Shown: piece by piece, positions 40,920-48,745 of the stretch
Numbering within the stretch: position 1 is the stretch's first letter
Layout: each line of letters starts with the position of its first letter
DNA from: Hymenobacter sp. IS2118
GTDB taxonomy: Bacteria > Bacteroidota > Bacteroidia > Cytophagales > Hymenobacteraceae
Assembly (NCBI RefSeq): GCF_000715495.1
Contig: NZ_JNLX01000157.1
Location: 25,764 to 89,763 of the forward strand
Reading direction: 5' to 3'
Length of the DNA: 64,000 nucleotides
Translations under genes and position numbers: made by a program
Notes under the pieces: model-generated
The model's input: only the letters and a program-made list of their open reading frames with translations
The model's database searches: none
What the model was told of the DNA's origin: nothing

Positions 40920-42221
40920 ATGACGCTTCGTACTCAATTTCTGCTTTTTGTAGTCATCATTCACGCCGTGCTTATTGCGCTGGCGGCGCAGCTGCGCCTG
41001 ACTAATCCAACGCTGTTTGTGGGGACCGAGGTGCTGCTGCTGGTAAGTGTTTACCTCACCGTGCGGCTCTACCAGGGCTTCGTGCGGCCGTTTGAATTGA
41101 TTGCGGCGGGCACGGCCGCTATCGAGGCCAAGGACTTCTCGATGAAGTTTGTGCCCGTGGGCCAGCGCGAGATGGACCAGCTCATTCACGTTTATAATCA
41201 GATGATTGACGCGCTGCGGCAGGAGCGGGTGAGCCAGCACGAGAAGAGCTTCCTGCTCGAACGCCTCATTCAGGCCTCGCCGGCGGGCATTCTCATTCTG
41301 AATTTTGATGGGCGCATTGAAGGCGTGAACGCGGCGGCGGAGGTATTCCTGAATCAGCCGGCCGCAGCCCTGCTGGGCCAGCTGCCGGCGGAGCTGCCCG
41401 GCGCCTGGGGCCCCGCCCTGGCCGGCCTCGCCGACAACCAGCCCCAGGCCCTGCGCCTGTCGGGGTTGCAAACGTTCCGGGCCCACGCCGCCCATTTCCT
41501 TGACCGGGGCTTTGTGCGCCGCTTTATCCTGCTGGAAGAGCTGACGCAGGAGCTGATTCAGCAGGAAAAAGAGGCGTATGGCAAGCTGATTCGCATGATT
41601 TCCCACGAAATCAACAACTCCATCGGGGCCATCAACTCCATTCTGCACAGCTTCCACCACTACGCCCCCCAACTCCACGCCGCCGACCAGCCCGATTTCA
41701 CGCAGGCCCTGGACGTGAGCATTACGCGCAATACGCAGCTGGCCAACTTCATTGCCAACTTTGCGCACCTGGTTCGGCTGCCGCCGCCCGCGCCCCGGCC
41801 CACCGACTTGCACGCCCTGTTGCGTGGCATCATCCGGCTGCTGCAGCCCCAAAGCGAGGAGCGCCGCATTGCCTGGCACCTGGAGCTTCCCGCGCGCCCG
41901 CTCGTGCTCAGCTTCGATGCCCAACAGCTGGAACAGGCCCTGCTCAATATCACCAAAAACGCCCTGGAAGCCATCGGGCACGATGGCAACGTATGGGTGC
42001 GTACCACGGCCCAGCCGCCCGCCGTGTTCATCGAAAACGACGGTCCCCAACTCTCGCCGGAAGTTAGCCAACGCCTCTTTACGCCCTTTTTCAGCACCAA
42101 GCGCGATGGCCAGGGCATTGGCCTGACGCTGGTTCGGGATATTCTCATGGCCCACGGCTTCGCTTTTCAGCTGCAATCGCAGGAAAACGGCCGTACCGTT
42201 TTCAGCATCCGCTTCGGGTGA
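40920..42221 (+). CDS. Sensor histidine kinase (NtrB-like, HAMP-PAS)
   Basis: 433 residues. Two membrane helices (about 8-25 and 33-52) with hardly any periplasmic loop, so it senses in the membrane or cytoplasm. A HAMP-like segment (about 53-105), a PAS-like region (LIQASPAGILILNFDGRIEGVN), the phospho-acceptor box (RMISHEINNS), and a GHKL ATPase with N-box LLNITKNALEAIG and GQGIGLTLV follow. It pairs with the regulator upstream. The ATG at 40920 is chosen because the upstream in-frame reading is only palindrome sequence. Confidence 0.9.
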   Translation: MTLRTQFLLFVVIIHAVLIALAAQLRLTNPTLFVGTEVLLLVSVYLTVRLYQGFVRPFELIAAGTAAIEAKDFSMKFVPVGQREMDQLIHVYNQMIDALRQERVSQHEKSFLLERLIQASPAGILILNFDGRIEGVNAAAEVFLNQPAAALLGQLPAELPGAWGPALAGLADNQPQALRLSGLQTFRAHAAHFLDRGFVRRFILLEELTQELIQQEKEAYGKLIRMISHEINNSIGAINSILHSFHHYAPQLHAADQPDFTQALDVSITRNTQLANFIANFAHLVRLPPPAPRPTDLHALLRGIIRLLQPQSEERRIAWHLELPARPLVLSFDAQQLEQALLNITKNALEAIGHDGNVWVRTTAQPPAVFIENDGPQLSPEVSQRLFTPFFSTKRDGQGIGLTLVRDILMAHGFAFQLQSQENGRTVFSIRFG

Positions 42222-42331
42222 GGCGTAGGGGTGAGAATAACCGTACTAAGCAACGAGCCACAAGCATTAAGCCGCAAGCTTCTTTCGTAATGGCAAGGCT
42301 TCAGGCCCAACGCATTGAATGTAAAGAGAAA

Positions 42332-42362
42332 AGCTAACAGCTAATGGCTAAAAGCTATTGGC
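42332..42362. repeat. TTAGC-type short repeat tract
   Basis: AGCTAACAGCTAATGGCTAA units between the kinase gene and the convergent methylase gene. Similar strings are at 2909 and around 39.2-39.4 kb. Confidence 0.5.
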
Positions 42363-42365
42363 TTA

Positions 42366-43076
42366 TCAAGTTCCAATCACGAATACTGTGGGAATCTTGT
42401 GCAGCTCGGGTGCCGGCAGGCGGCGCCAGTCACTCACCGGCAGGGTTTTGATGAACTCGCCCGCGCCGGTCACGTCTGCCGCCACGCACAGGCGGGTGCC
42501 GGGCTGCAGCTGCGCCACCAAATCGGCGAACAAAGCTCCGTTGCGGTAGGGCGTCTCAATAAACAGCTGCGACTGCTGCCGCTGCTGCCCTTCGCGCTCC
42601 AGCGTTTTGATGGCCGCGATGCGCGGCGCTTTTTCGATGGGCAGGTAGCCGTGGAAGGCAAATTGCTGCCCGTTCAGGCCCGACGCCATCAGGGCCAGCA
42701 ATAGCGACGACGGGCCCACCAGCGGCACCACGCGCAGGCCCAGGCGGTGGGCTTCGCGCACCAGCGCCGCGCCGGGGTCGGCAATGCCGGGGCAGCCAGC
42801 CTCGCTGAGGATGCCACCGTCGATGCCTTCCTTCACCAGCGGCACCAGGGCGGCGCGTACCTCGGCATCGGTGCTGTCTTTGTCGATGACGGTGAACCGA
42901 ATATCTTCAATGATGCGGGCGGAGGCCACACTTTTCACGAAGCGTCGGGCCGTGCGGGCGTTTTCTGCCAGGAAGTAGGGGAGGGCGGCCACGGCGGCCA
43001 GCAGCTGCGGCGGCAGCACTTGCGGGGCGGTGTCCTCAGCGAGGGGCGTGGGCAGGAGGTATAGGGTGGCGGGCAT
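42366..43076 (-). CDS. SAM-dependent methyltransferase, tetrapyrrole methylase family (short RsmI-like)
   Basis: 236 residues. The tetrapyrrole-methylase fold is shown by LYLLPTPLAED at the start, SEAGCPGIADPGAALVREAHRLGLRVVPLVGPSSLLLALMASGL in the middle, and FIETPYRNGALFADLV later. RsmI methylates C1402 of 16S rRNA and has the same GxPxxxDPG loop. This protein is shorter than RsmI (about 280) and belongs to a Bacteroidota-type relative whose target I cannot name. Convergent with the kinase gene. Confidence 0.8.
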   Translation of the reverse strand: MPATLYLLPTPLAEDTAPQVLPPQLLAAVAALPYFLAENARTARRFVKSVASARIIEDIRFTVIDKDSTDAEVRAALVPLVKEGIDGGILSEAGCPGIADPGAALVREAHRLGLRVVPLVGPSSLLLALMASGLNGQQFAFHGYLPIEKAPRIAAIKTLEREGQQRQQSQLFIETPYRNGALFADLVAQLQPGTRLCVAADVTGAGEFIKTLPVSDWRRLPAPELHKIPTVFVIGT

Positions 43077-43151
43077 AGGGCAGCGGGGAGTTGAGCGCGC
43101 AAAGGAACGGCCCGGCCGCTTGGTACCTCATTCTGGCTCGTGCTTACTGCC

Positions 43152-43934
43152 TTACTGCCGCACGAACGCCTGCACCAGCTGGAAAACCTCCTCCGGCTTC
43201 TCGGCGTGCAGCCAGTGGCCGGCATCCACCACGGTTTCTACCTGCGAGTTGGGGAAGAGGGCCGGGATGCCGTGGAGCTTGTCGTCGGTGGTGATATAGT
43301 TTGACTTGCCACCGCGCACGAACAGCGCGGGCTTCAGAAACGGCTGCCCAACGGTGGCCTCGCCCACGCCGGGTAGCTGCGCGGCCAGCACTTCCAGGTT
43401 GATGCGCCAGGCAAACGTGTTGTCTTCTTGCCGGTACAGGTTTTTCAGCAGAAACTGGCGGGTGCCCAGATTGGGCACGTACTTGGCCAGCGCGGCATCG
43501 GCATCCTGCCGGTTGGTGCAGGTAGTGAAATCGACCGATTGCAGGCCGGCCAGAATATCGTCCTGGTGCTCCATGTCGGAAAAGCGCGGGGCAATGTCGA
43601 CTACGATAAGCTGGGCCAGACGGTCGGGGTAGTCGAGGGCGAAACGCATGGCCACTTTGCCGCCCATGCTGTGGCCCAGCAGCGTAACGTCGTCACCGAG
43701 CTGCAGGTGGTCGAACAGGGCCAGCACGTCCTGGGCCATCAGTTCATAGCTGTGCTCCGGGCTGTGAAACGAGCGGCCGTGGTTGCGCAAATCCGCGCTG
43801 ATGACGCGCAGGCCGGCTTCGGTGGCCCAGCGCCGCGCCAGCGTCTGCCAGTTATCAAGCGTGCCAAACAGGCCGTGGAGGATAACCAGGGGCCGGCCCT
43901 GGCCCTGGTCGAGGTAATGAAGGAGAGAGGACAT
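43152..43934 (-). CDS. Alpha/beta-fold hydrolase (YbfF-like esterase)
   Basis: 260 residues. Complete catalytic set: oxyanion region HGLFGTLDNWQ, NHGRS, nucleophile elbow LLGHSMGGKVAM (Ser about 95), acid region, and histidine AGHWLHAE. The order and length match the YbfF/acyl-CoA-esterase-like group. In contrast to the two paralogues at 17-23 kb, its serine is present. The ATG at 43934 gives the family start. A perfect 21-bp-arm hairpin lies immediately upstream (43943-43989). Confidence 0.88.
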   Translation of the reverse strand: MSSLLHYLDQGQGRPLVILHGLFGTLDNWQTLARRWATEAGLRVISADLRNHGRSFHSPEHSYELMAQDVLALFDHLQLGDDVTLLGHSMGGKVAMRFALDYPDRLAQLIVVDIAPRFSDMEHQDDILAGLQSVDFTTCTNRQDADAALAKYVPNLGTRQFLLKNLYRQEDNTFAWRINLEVLAAQLPGVGEATVGQPFLKPALFVRGGKSNYITTDDKLHGIPALFPNSQVETVVDAGHWLHAEKPEEVFQLVQAFVRQ

Positions 43935-43942
43935 GGGGCAAA

Positions 43943-43989
43943 AATAGCAGCCAATCGTTCCGGTCGGGCCGGAACGATTGGCTGCTATT
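43943..43989. repeat. Perfect hairpin upstream of the esterase gene
   Basis: 21-bp arms around a 5-base loop; arm sequence AATAGCAGCCAATCGTTCCGG. Eight bases separate it from the esterase ATG, and the NmrA gene ends 60 bases away. It may stop transcription from the NmrA gene or regulate the esterase. Confidence 0.8.
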
Positions 43990-44049
43990 CCTGTTTCGGG
44001 CGCGCACATCGGCCATCGCCACGGCGCGCAGGCCGAGTCAGGCCGTTAT

Positions 44050-44961
44050 TTATGCCGCGGCCGTAGCGCCCCGGAACGCTGGCGCGAATACCTCTTGGGC
44101 AAACTCCTCCAGGGTGGTGGGCGTGGTGCTGGCGTCGGTGCGCGCCTCGTGCACCATCAGTTTCTCTTCGTTCAGGCTACGGGTCATTTCAATGTAGAGG
44201 CTGGCCATGTCCTCGCTCAGGCCGGCACCCGTCATGCCTTTGTGGGCGTCGTCGTAGGAGAAAGGCACGTAGGGCAGCTCCGGCCGGCCAATGGCTTGGG
44301 CGATGGCAGCCGTGGCCTGCTGCTGCGAGTAGTTGCGCGGGCCCAATAGGTTGTGCACCGAGCGGCCGGCCAGTGGCTCGCCATTGAGCAGCTGGGCGGC
44401 GTAGGTCGCGATGTCCTTGGTGGCAATCATCGGCAGCGACAGCTCGGGGCGCATGGCCCCGCCCGTGATGCCCATGTGCTGAATCATGCCCACGTTGCTG
44501 AGCAGGTTTTCCATGAAATAAGCGGGTCGGAGGTGGGCCACCGCGAAGCCGGCTATGGCATTCAGGCGGGCTTCCTGGTAGTGCACGCCCAGAATGGGGC
44601 CGGTGCCGGCCGACAGGTCGGCGCCGTTGCTGCTCAGGTTCACGGCCTGCTTCAGGCCGGACTCGCGCACGGCCTGAACTGTGGCTTCGCCGATTTGCGC
44701 GTAGTAGGCCAGCACATCGGACGCGGCCATGTTGGGCGGCACCATCAGAAAGGCGGCATCGGCCCCGCGCAGGGCGCTGGTAAGGAAGGCGGCGTCGTGC
44801 AGGTCGCCGGCGTGAGTGGCGGCGCCGGCCTGAGTCAGGGCGTCGAGGCGGGCGCTGGGGCGGGCCACGGCGGTTACGTGGTGGCCCTGCCTGAGCAGGT
44901 GATGAACCAAGGCGGTGCCGATGTTGCCGGTGGCGCCGACGACGGTGATTTTCTTGGACAT
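44050..44961 (-). CDS. NmrA-like NAD(P)-binding oxidoreductase/sensor
   Basis: 303 residues. Rossmann fold starting with KITVVGATGNIGTALVHHLL (GxxGxxG), then AGDLHDAAFLTSALRGADAAFL and a substrate-domain region AHLRPAYFMENLLSN, as in NmrA/azoreductase/QOR2-type proteins. It probably binds NAD(P)H and acts as a quinone reductase or redox sensor. The divergent HxlR regulator with two palindromes between them suggests local control by that regulator. Confidence 0.85.
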   Translation of the reverse strand: MSKKITVVGATGNIGTALVHHLLRQGHHVTAVARPSARLDALTQAGAATHAGDLHDAAFLTSALRGADAAFLMVPPNMAASDVLAYYAQIGEATVQAVRESGLKQAVNLSSNGADLSAGTGPILGVHYQEARLNAIAGFAVAHLRPAYFMENLLSNVGMIQHMGITGGAMRPELSLPMIATKDIATYAAQLLNGEPLAGRSVHNLLGPRNYSQQQATAAIAQAIGRPELPYVPFSYDDAHKGMTGAGLSEDMASLYIEMTRSLNEEKLMVHEARTDASTTPTTLEEFAQEVFAPAFRGATAAA

Positions 44962-45040
44962 GGGAACAAAAATGATGAGCCGGGGCGGGGTTGCTCCTGG
45001 TTTTACAAAGGAAGTCGGCTAACTTCGCATTTCGCAAGTA

Positions 45041-45078
45041 CCTACTAAAAAGTAGGGTGCCTACTTAAAATATAGTAG
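45041..45078. promoter_or_regulatory. Two palindromes, candidate HxlR operators
   Basis: CCTACTAAAAAGTAGG (45041-45056) and CTACTTAAAATATAGTAG (45061-45078), both built on CTACT/AGTAG half-sites. They lie in the 142-base spacer between the divergent nmrA-like and hxlR-like genes, 26 bases before the regulator's ATG. Confidence 0.6.
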
Positions 45079-45103
45079 TACTGAAAATCAACCGGATAAT
45101 TTT

Positions 45104-45475
45104 ATGAGTAAACTGACTAAGCAGCAAAACGCCGAAGCCCACTGGGCGGACATTCCGGCCGGGCATGGCGTGGTGTGCCCCGTTCGTACGACCCTCAATG
45201 TGCTGGGCGGCAAGTGGAAGCTGCTCATCCTGTCCTACCTGCTCGACGGGCCCCGCCGCTACGGCGAGCTGCGCCGCCTCATGCCCGAAATCACCGAGAA
45301 AATGCTCATTCAGGAGCTGCGCGACCTGGAAACCGATGGCATCGTGGCCCGCACCGTGCACCAGACCGTGCCGCCCCGCGTCGACTACAGCCTTACCACG
45401 CAAGGCCAGCTCGTGCGGCCCTTTTTTGCGGAGCTGCTGGGCTGGGGCATTCAGTACCTGGGCCGCAGTCGGTAG
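45104..45475 (+). CDS. HxlR-family transcriptional regulator
   Basis: 123 residues. The winged helix of the MarR/HxlR type starts with CPVRTTLNVLGGKWKLLILSYLLDGPRRYGELRRLMPEITEKMLIQELRDLETDGIVARTVHQTVPPRVDYSLT, including the conserved N-terminal cysteine (VCPV) that can act as an electrophile or oxidation sensor in this family. Short dimeric DNA-binding protein. Likely represses the divergent NADP-binding gene and itself through the two palindromes in the spacer. Confidence 0.9.
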   Translation: MSKLTKQQNAEAHWADIPAGHGVVCPVRTTLNVLGGKWKLLILSYLLDGPRRYGELRRLMPEITEKMLIQELRDLETDGIVARTVHQTVPPRVDYSLTTQGQLVRPFFAELLGWGIQYLGRSR

Positions 45476-45477
45476 GG

Positions 45478-45522
45478 GTTAATGGTGAACACTCCGTACT
45501 ATTCATCATTAACCGTTAACTG
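45478..45522. terminator. Imperfect inverted repeat after the HxlR gene
   Basis: GTTAATGGTGAA and TTCATCATTAAC arms with a 12-base loop, just after the stop. No T-run follows; a terminator role is uncertain. Confidence 0.4.
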
Positions 45523-45584
45523 TTGATGCCGTGTAAAATTCGGGCATATTAGCGGCTATTCAGGCTGCCGGATGCCCGGTGCCG

Positions 45585-45592
45585 TACCTTTG
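45585..45592 (+). promoter_or_regulatory. -7 promoter element TACCTTTG for the KAS III gene
   Basis: Exact TAnnTTTG match 44 bases before the GTG at 45637. Confidence 0.6.
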
Positions 45593-45636
45593 CCAGACTG
45601 CCAAGCGCGCAATAGATTCCCACCCAACACCAACCT

Positions 45637-46587
45637 GTGTACCTTCATCATGTGGCTGCCTACCTCCCGGAGGCAGTCGTAACCAATGCCCACTTCACCC
45701 GCCTCAACGGCCTGGCCAGCGAGTGGATAATAGAGCGAACCGGCATTCAGGAGCGTCGTAAGGCGGCGCCCGGCGAAAATGCTAACACCATGGCCATTGC
45801 GGCCACCCGCGCCGTGCTGGCCGCTGCCCCGGCCTTTGCCCAGGAGTCGATTGATTTGGTGGTGGTGGGTACTTATACCCCGCACGACACCATTTTTACG
45901 GCCGCGCACGCCGTGCAGCGCTACCTCGGCATCAACGAAATCCCCACCGTTAGCATCTCCTCGGCCTGTTCGTCGCTGCTGAACGCCGTCGAAATCGTGG
46001 AAGGCTACTTTGCCATGGGCAAAGCCACCCGCGCCATTGTGGTAGTGACGGAGCACAACACCGCCTACAACAACGAGGAGGACACCATGGCCGGCCACCT
46101 GTGGGGCGACGGCGCCGCGGCCCTGCTCATTTCCAAGGAGCGCATCAGCCCCGAGGACATGCGCATTGCCGAGGTTATCACCGGCGGGGCCGCGCCCGTG
46201 AGCAAGGCCGACGAGTCGGTGACGCTCAAGCCAGTAGAAAAGGGGATTGTGATGCCTTTCGGCCGCGACGTGTTCCAGCAAGCCTGCCTTTACATGGCTA
46301 AAGTGACGCAAACCCTGCTCGACAAGCACGAAATAGCCATGGCCGACCTGACCTACCTCATTCCGCACCAGGCCAACCTGCGTATCTCCAAAAACGTGGT
46401 GAAGCAGCTGGGCCTCGACCCCAGCCGGGCCGTGAACAACATCGACCGCCTCGGCAACACCGGCTGCGCCGGCGCTGCCATCGGCCTCTCGGAAGTCTGG
46501 GACACGCTTAAGGGCGGTGACAAGGTGATTATTACCGTGTTCGGCGGCGGGTATTCCTACGGCGCCATGCTGCTGGAAAAGAATTGA
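45637..46587 (+). CDS. 3-oxoacyl-ACP synthase III (FabH-like ketoacyl synthase)
   Basis: 316 residues. Thiolase-fold condensing enzyme with the catalytic cysteine in SSACSSLLNAVE (about 110), histidine in IPHQANLRI, and asparagine in NIDRLGNTGCAG. FabH starts type II fatty-acid synthesis from acyl-CoA and malonyl-ACP. The sequence is less conserved than housekeeping FabH (for instance HNTAYNNEEDTMAGHLWGDGAAALL), so it may be one of the extra KAS III proteins used for special lipids. Start GTG at 45637, since the domain begins immediately. Confidence 0.85.
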   Translation: MYLHHVAAYLPEAVVTNAHFTRLNGLASEWIIERTGIQERRKAAPGENANTMAIAATRAVLAAAPAFAQESIDLVVVGTYTPHDTIFTAAHAVQRYLGINEIPTVSISSACSSLLNAVEIVEGYFAMGKATRAIVVVTEHNTAYNNEEDTMAGHLWGDGAAALLISKERISPEDMRIAEVITGGAAPVSKADESVTLKPVEKGIVMPFGRDVFQQACLYMAKVTQTLLDKHEIAMADLTYLIPHQANLRISKNVVKQLGLDPSRAVNNIDRLGNTGCAGAAIGLSEVWDTLKGGDKVIITVFGGGYSYGAMLLEKN

Positions 46588-46684
46588 AAATTAAAAATGA
46601 AGAATTAAAAATTGAGTGCCGCAGATTTCTGGGAGAAACCTATCAGCCATTTTTAATTCCTCATTTTTTAATTTTTAATTTAAC
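46588..46684. repeat. AT-rich palindromic element family S, copy 3
   Basis: Left arm AAAATTAAAAATGAAGAATT (46588-), right arm with CCATTTTTAATTCC and TTTTTTAATTTTTAATTT. It fills the spacer between the KAS III gene and arfB. Confidence 0.82.
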
Positions 46685-46687
46685 CCA

Positions 46688-47092
46688 ATGCTTCCGCCCG
46701 CCGCCGCCTTTCTGCCCGAAATCACTTTCCAGACCAGCCGGGCCAGCGGACCGGGCGGGCAGAACGTGAACAAGGTGGAGTCGCGCGTGGAGCTGCGCTG
46801 GCACCTGCTGGATTCGCAGGTGCTCACGGAGCCGCAGAAGCTGCTGATTCTGGAGAAGCTCACGAACCAGCTCACCACCGAGGGCCTCCTGCTCCTGGCT
46901 GCCCAGGACGACCGCAGCCAGTTCCGTAACAAGGAAATTGTGCTGGCCCGTTTCCACGCCCTGCTGCTCAAGAGCCTGCGGCGCCCCAAGCCCCGCAAGG
47001 CCACCAAACCCAGCAAAAGCGCCGTGCGCAAACGCCTGGAAGGCAAGAAAAAAGACGGTGAGAAGAAAGCTAATCGCCGCCGGGTAGAGTAG
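46688..47092 (+). CDS. arfB: Alternative ribosome-rescue peptidyl-tRNA hydrolase ArfB
   Basis: 134 residues. Class-I release-factor-like domain with the GGQ motif in SGPGGQNVNKVESRVELRW (about 22-27), and a basic C-terminal tail (RRPKPRKATKPSKSAVRKR ... KKANRRR) that enters the empty mRNA channel. ArfB/YaeJ releases peptides from ribosomes stalled without a stop codon. Family length is normal. The preceding S-family palindrome separates it from the KAS III gene. Confidence 0.92.
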   Translation: MLPPAAAFLPEITFQTSRASGPGGQNVNKVESRVELRWHLLDSQVLTEPQKLLILEKLTNQLTTEGLLLLAAQDDRSQFRNKEIVLARFHALLLKSLRRPKPRKATKPSKSAVRKRLEGKKKDGEKKANRRRVE

Positions 47093-47194
47093 GGCGGCTG
47101 GTAACGCTGGCAGCAGACGAATCGGCCTGACGAAATACGCTGTAGCCCTCTACAACCCACACAAATCGCCCCATTTTGCCTTTAAATAAAAAGG

Positions 47195-48574
47195 CTACAA
47201 CAGCGTGCCGCTCAGAAACAAAAGCGCAAACGCGAAGTAGATAACCACTCCCGTCACGTCGACCAGCGTGGCCACGAAGGGAGCGGAGGACGTGGCCGGG
47301 TCGGCGCCGAGGCGCTTGAGCAGCAGCGGCAGCATGGAGCCGCACAGCGAGCCCCACAGCACAATGCCCACCAGCGACGCCCCCACCGTGAGGCCCACGC
47401 CCCAGTAGTAGGCCCCGTACTCGCCCGGAAACAGCTTCGACCACAGCAGAATGCGCGCCAGGCCCACCACGCCCAGAATGGCCCCCAGCATGAAGCCTGT
47501 GGCCAGCTCGCGGCGCATCACGCGCCACCACTCGCCCAGGCTCAGCTCGCCCAGACTCATGGCCCGAATGATTAGCGACGTGGCCTGCGAACCAGCATTG
47601 CCGCCCGCGCTGATGATGAGCGGAATAAAGAGCGTGAGTACCGCCGCTTTGGCAATCTCCTCCTCAAAGGACTTGAGGGCCGTGGCCGTAAACATTTCCC
47701 CAATCAGCAGAATAACCAGCCAGCCCGCGCGCTTTTTCAGCATGCTCAGCAGGGGCGTGGCCAGGTAGGGCTCGTCAAGGGCTTCGGAGCCGCCCAGCTT
47801 CTGCATGTCCTCGGTGTCTTCCTGCTCCCGAATGCTCAGGATGTCGTCGATGGTGACAATGCCGAGCAGAATGCCCTGGTCTGATACCACCGGCAGGGCG
47901 TTGCGGTCGTTGCGCCGGAACACGTCGATGGCCTCCTCCTGGTCCTGCACGGCGGTGAGCTGCACAAAGCGGCGGTCCATGAGGTCGCGCACCCGAATGG
48001 TGGGCGCCGAGAGCAGGAACTCCCGAATGCGGATGTCGTCGATGAGCACGCCGTGGGCATCGGTGACGTAGAGCATGCTCAGCGTTTCGGACTGCCCGCC
48101 GTGCTGGCGCACGTAGTCCAGCACCTGTTGCACCGTCCACGTCTCGCGAATGGCGATGTAGTCGGGCGTCATGAGGCGGCCCACCGAGTCTTCGGGGTAG
48201 CCCAGCAGCTGCAGGGTCACTTTGCGCTCTTCTTCGGAGAGGCTTTGCACCAGCTCGGCCACGAAGTTGGCGGGCAGGAATTCGAGCAGGGTGGTCCGGT
48301 CGTCCGGCGACATCTCGTTGAGGATGTCGGCCATCTTATCCTGGGCCAAATTATCCAGAAAATGCCGCTGAATCTCCAGGTCCAGGTACTCAAACACCTC
48401 GGTGGCCAGCTTCAGGGGCAGCAGCCGGAAGATGATGAGCTGCTCCCGTTCTTCTTCCTCCTCAATGAGCGTGACCAGCTCCGAGGGTTGGAACTCGCGG
48501 AGCACCTGCTTCAGCTTGAAAAATTCGCCCTCCTGAATCAGGGACGTGATGGTTTCCACGGTCTGCGGCTGCAT
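47195..48574 (-). CDS. mgtE: Magnesium transporter MgtE
   Basis: 459 residues. N-terminal helical MgtE_N domain (about 5-135, with SPDDRTTLLEFLP), two CBS domains (about 140-260), the connecting helix, and five membrane helices (about 290-459) with the pore sequence ISAGGNAGSQATSLIIRAMSLGE. It conducts Mg2+ and is gated by Mg2+ binding in the N and CBS domains. A -7 promoter match (48637-48644) lies 62 bases upstream of the start. No riboswitch was recognised. Confidence 0.93.
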   Translation of the reverse strand: MQPQTVETITSLIQEGEFFKLKQVLREFQPSELVTLIEEEEEREQLIIFRLLPLKLATEVFEYLDLEIQRHFLDNLAQDKMADILNEMSPDDRTTLLEFLPANFVAELVQSLSEEERKVTLQLLGYPEDSVGRLMTPDYIAIRETWTVQQVLDYVRQHGGQSETLSMLYVTDAHGVLIDDIRIREFLLSAPTIRVRDLMDRRFVQLTAVQDQEEAIDVFRRNDRNALPVVSDQGILLGIVTIDDILSIREQEDTEDMQKLGGSEALDEPYLATPLLSMLKKRAGWLVILLIGEMFTATALKSFEEEIAKAAVLTLFIPLIISAGGNAGSQATSLIIRAMSLGELSLGEWWRVMRRELATGFMLGAILGVVGLARILLWSKLFPGEYGAYYWGVGLTVGASLVGIVLWGSLCGSMLPLLLKRLGADPATSSAPFVATLVDVTGVVIYFAFALLFLSGTLL

Positions 48575-48636
48575 GTAAGGAGGAGGGAGGGTGCTTCGCT
48601 AGGCAAGCAGGATTGAGAGGAGGGAGGGCGGCCCCA

Positions 48637-48644
48637 CAAAAGTA
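48637..48644 (-). promoter_or_regulatory. -7 promoter element TACTTTTG for mgtE
   Basis: The minus strand matches TAnnTTTG, 62 bases before the ATG at 48574, in the spacer shared with the cyanophycinase-like gene. Confidence 0.5.
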
Positions 48645-48745
48645 GGCCGAAAGCGCAGCTTCAGGTCAAAAATAACCGTTAGGCAGAAGCTGGCGACGCT
48701 ATTATTACCTCGAAACCCCCATCTTGCCGCCTCAATCCCTTGCTG

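Noticed and set aside
39414..42221. Regulator-kinase pair as control of the T9SS genes
   Set aside because: No sigma-54-like site or matching palindrome was seen before gldK or the PorP/SprF gene; the efflux promoter is the only match in the window.
43939..43946. TATTTTTG on the minus strand as promoter of the esterase gene
   Set aside because: It matches TAnnTTTG but is only 5 bases from the ATG and overlaps the hairpin; transcription would begin at or after the start codon.
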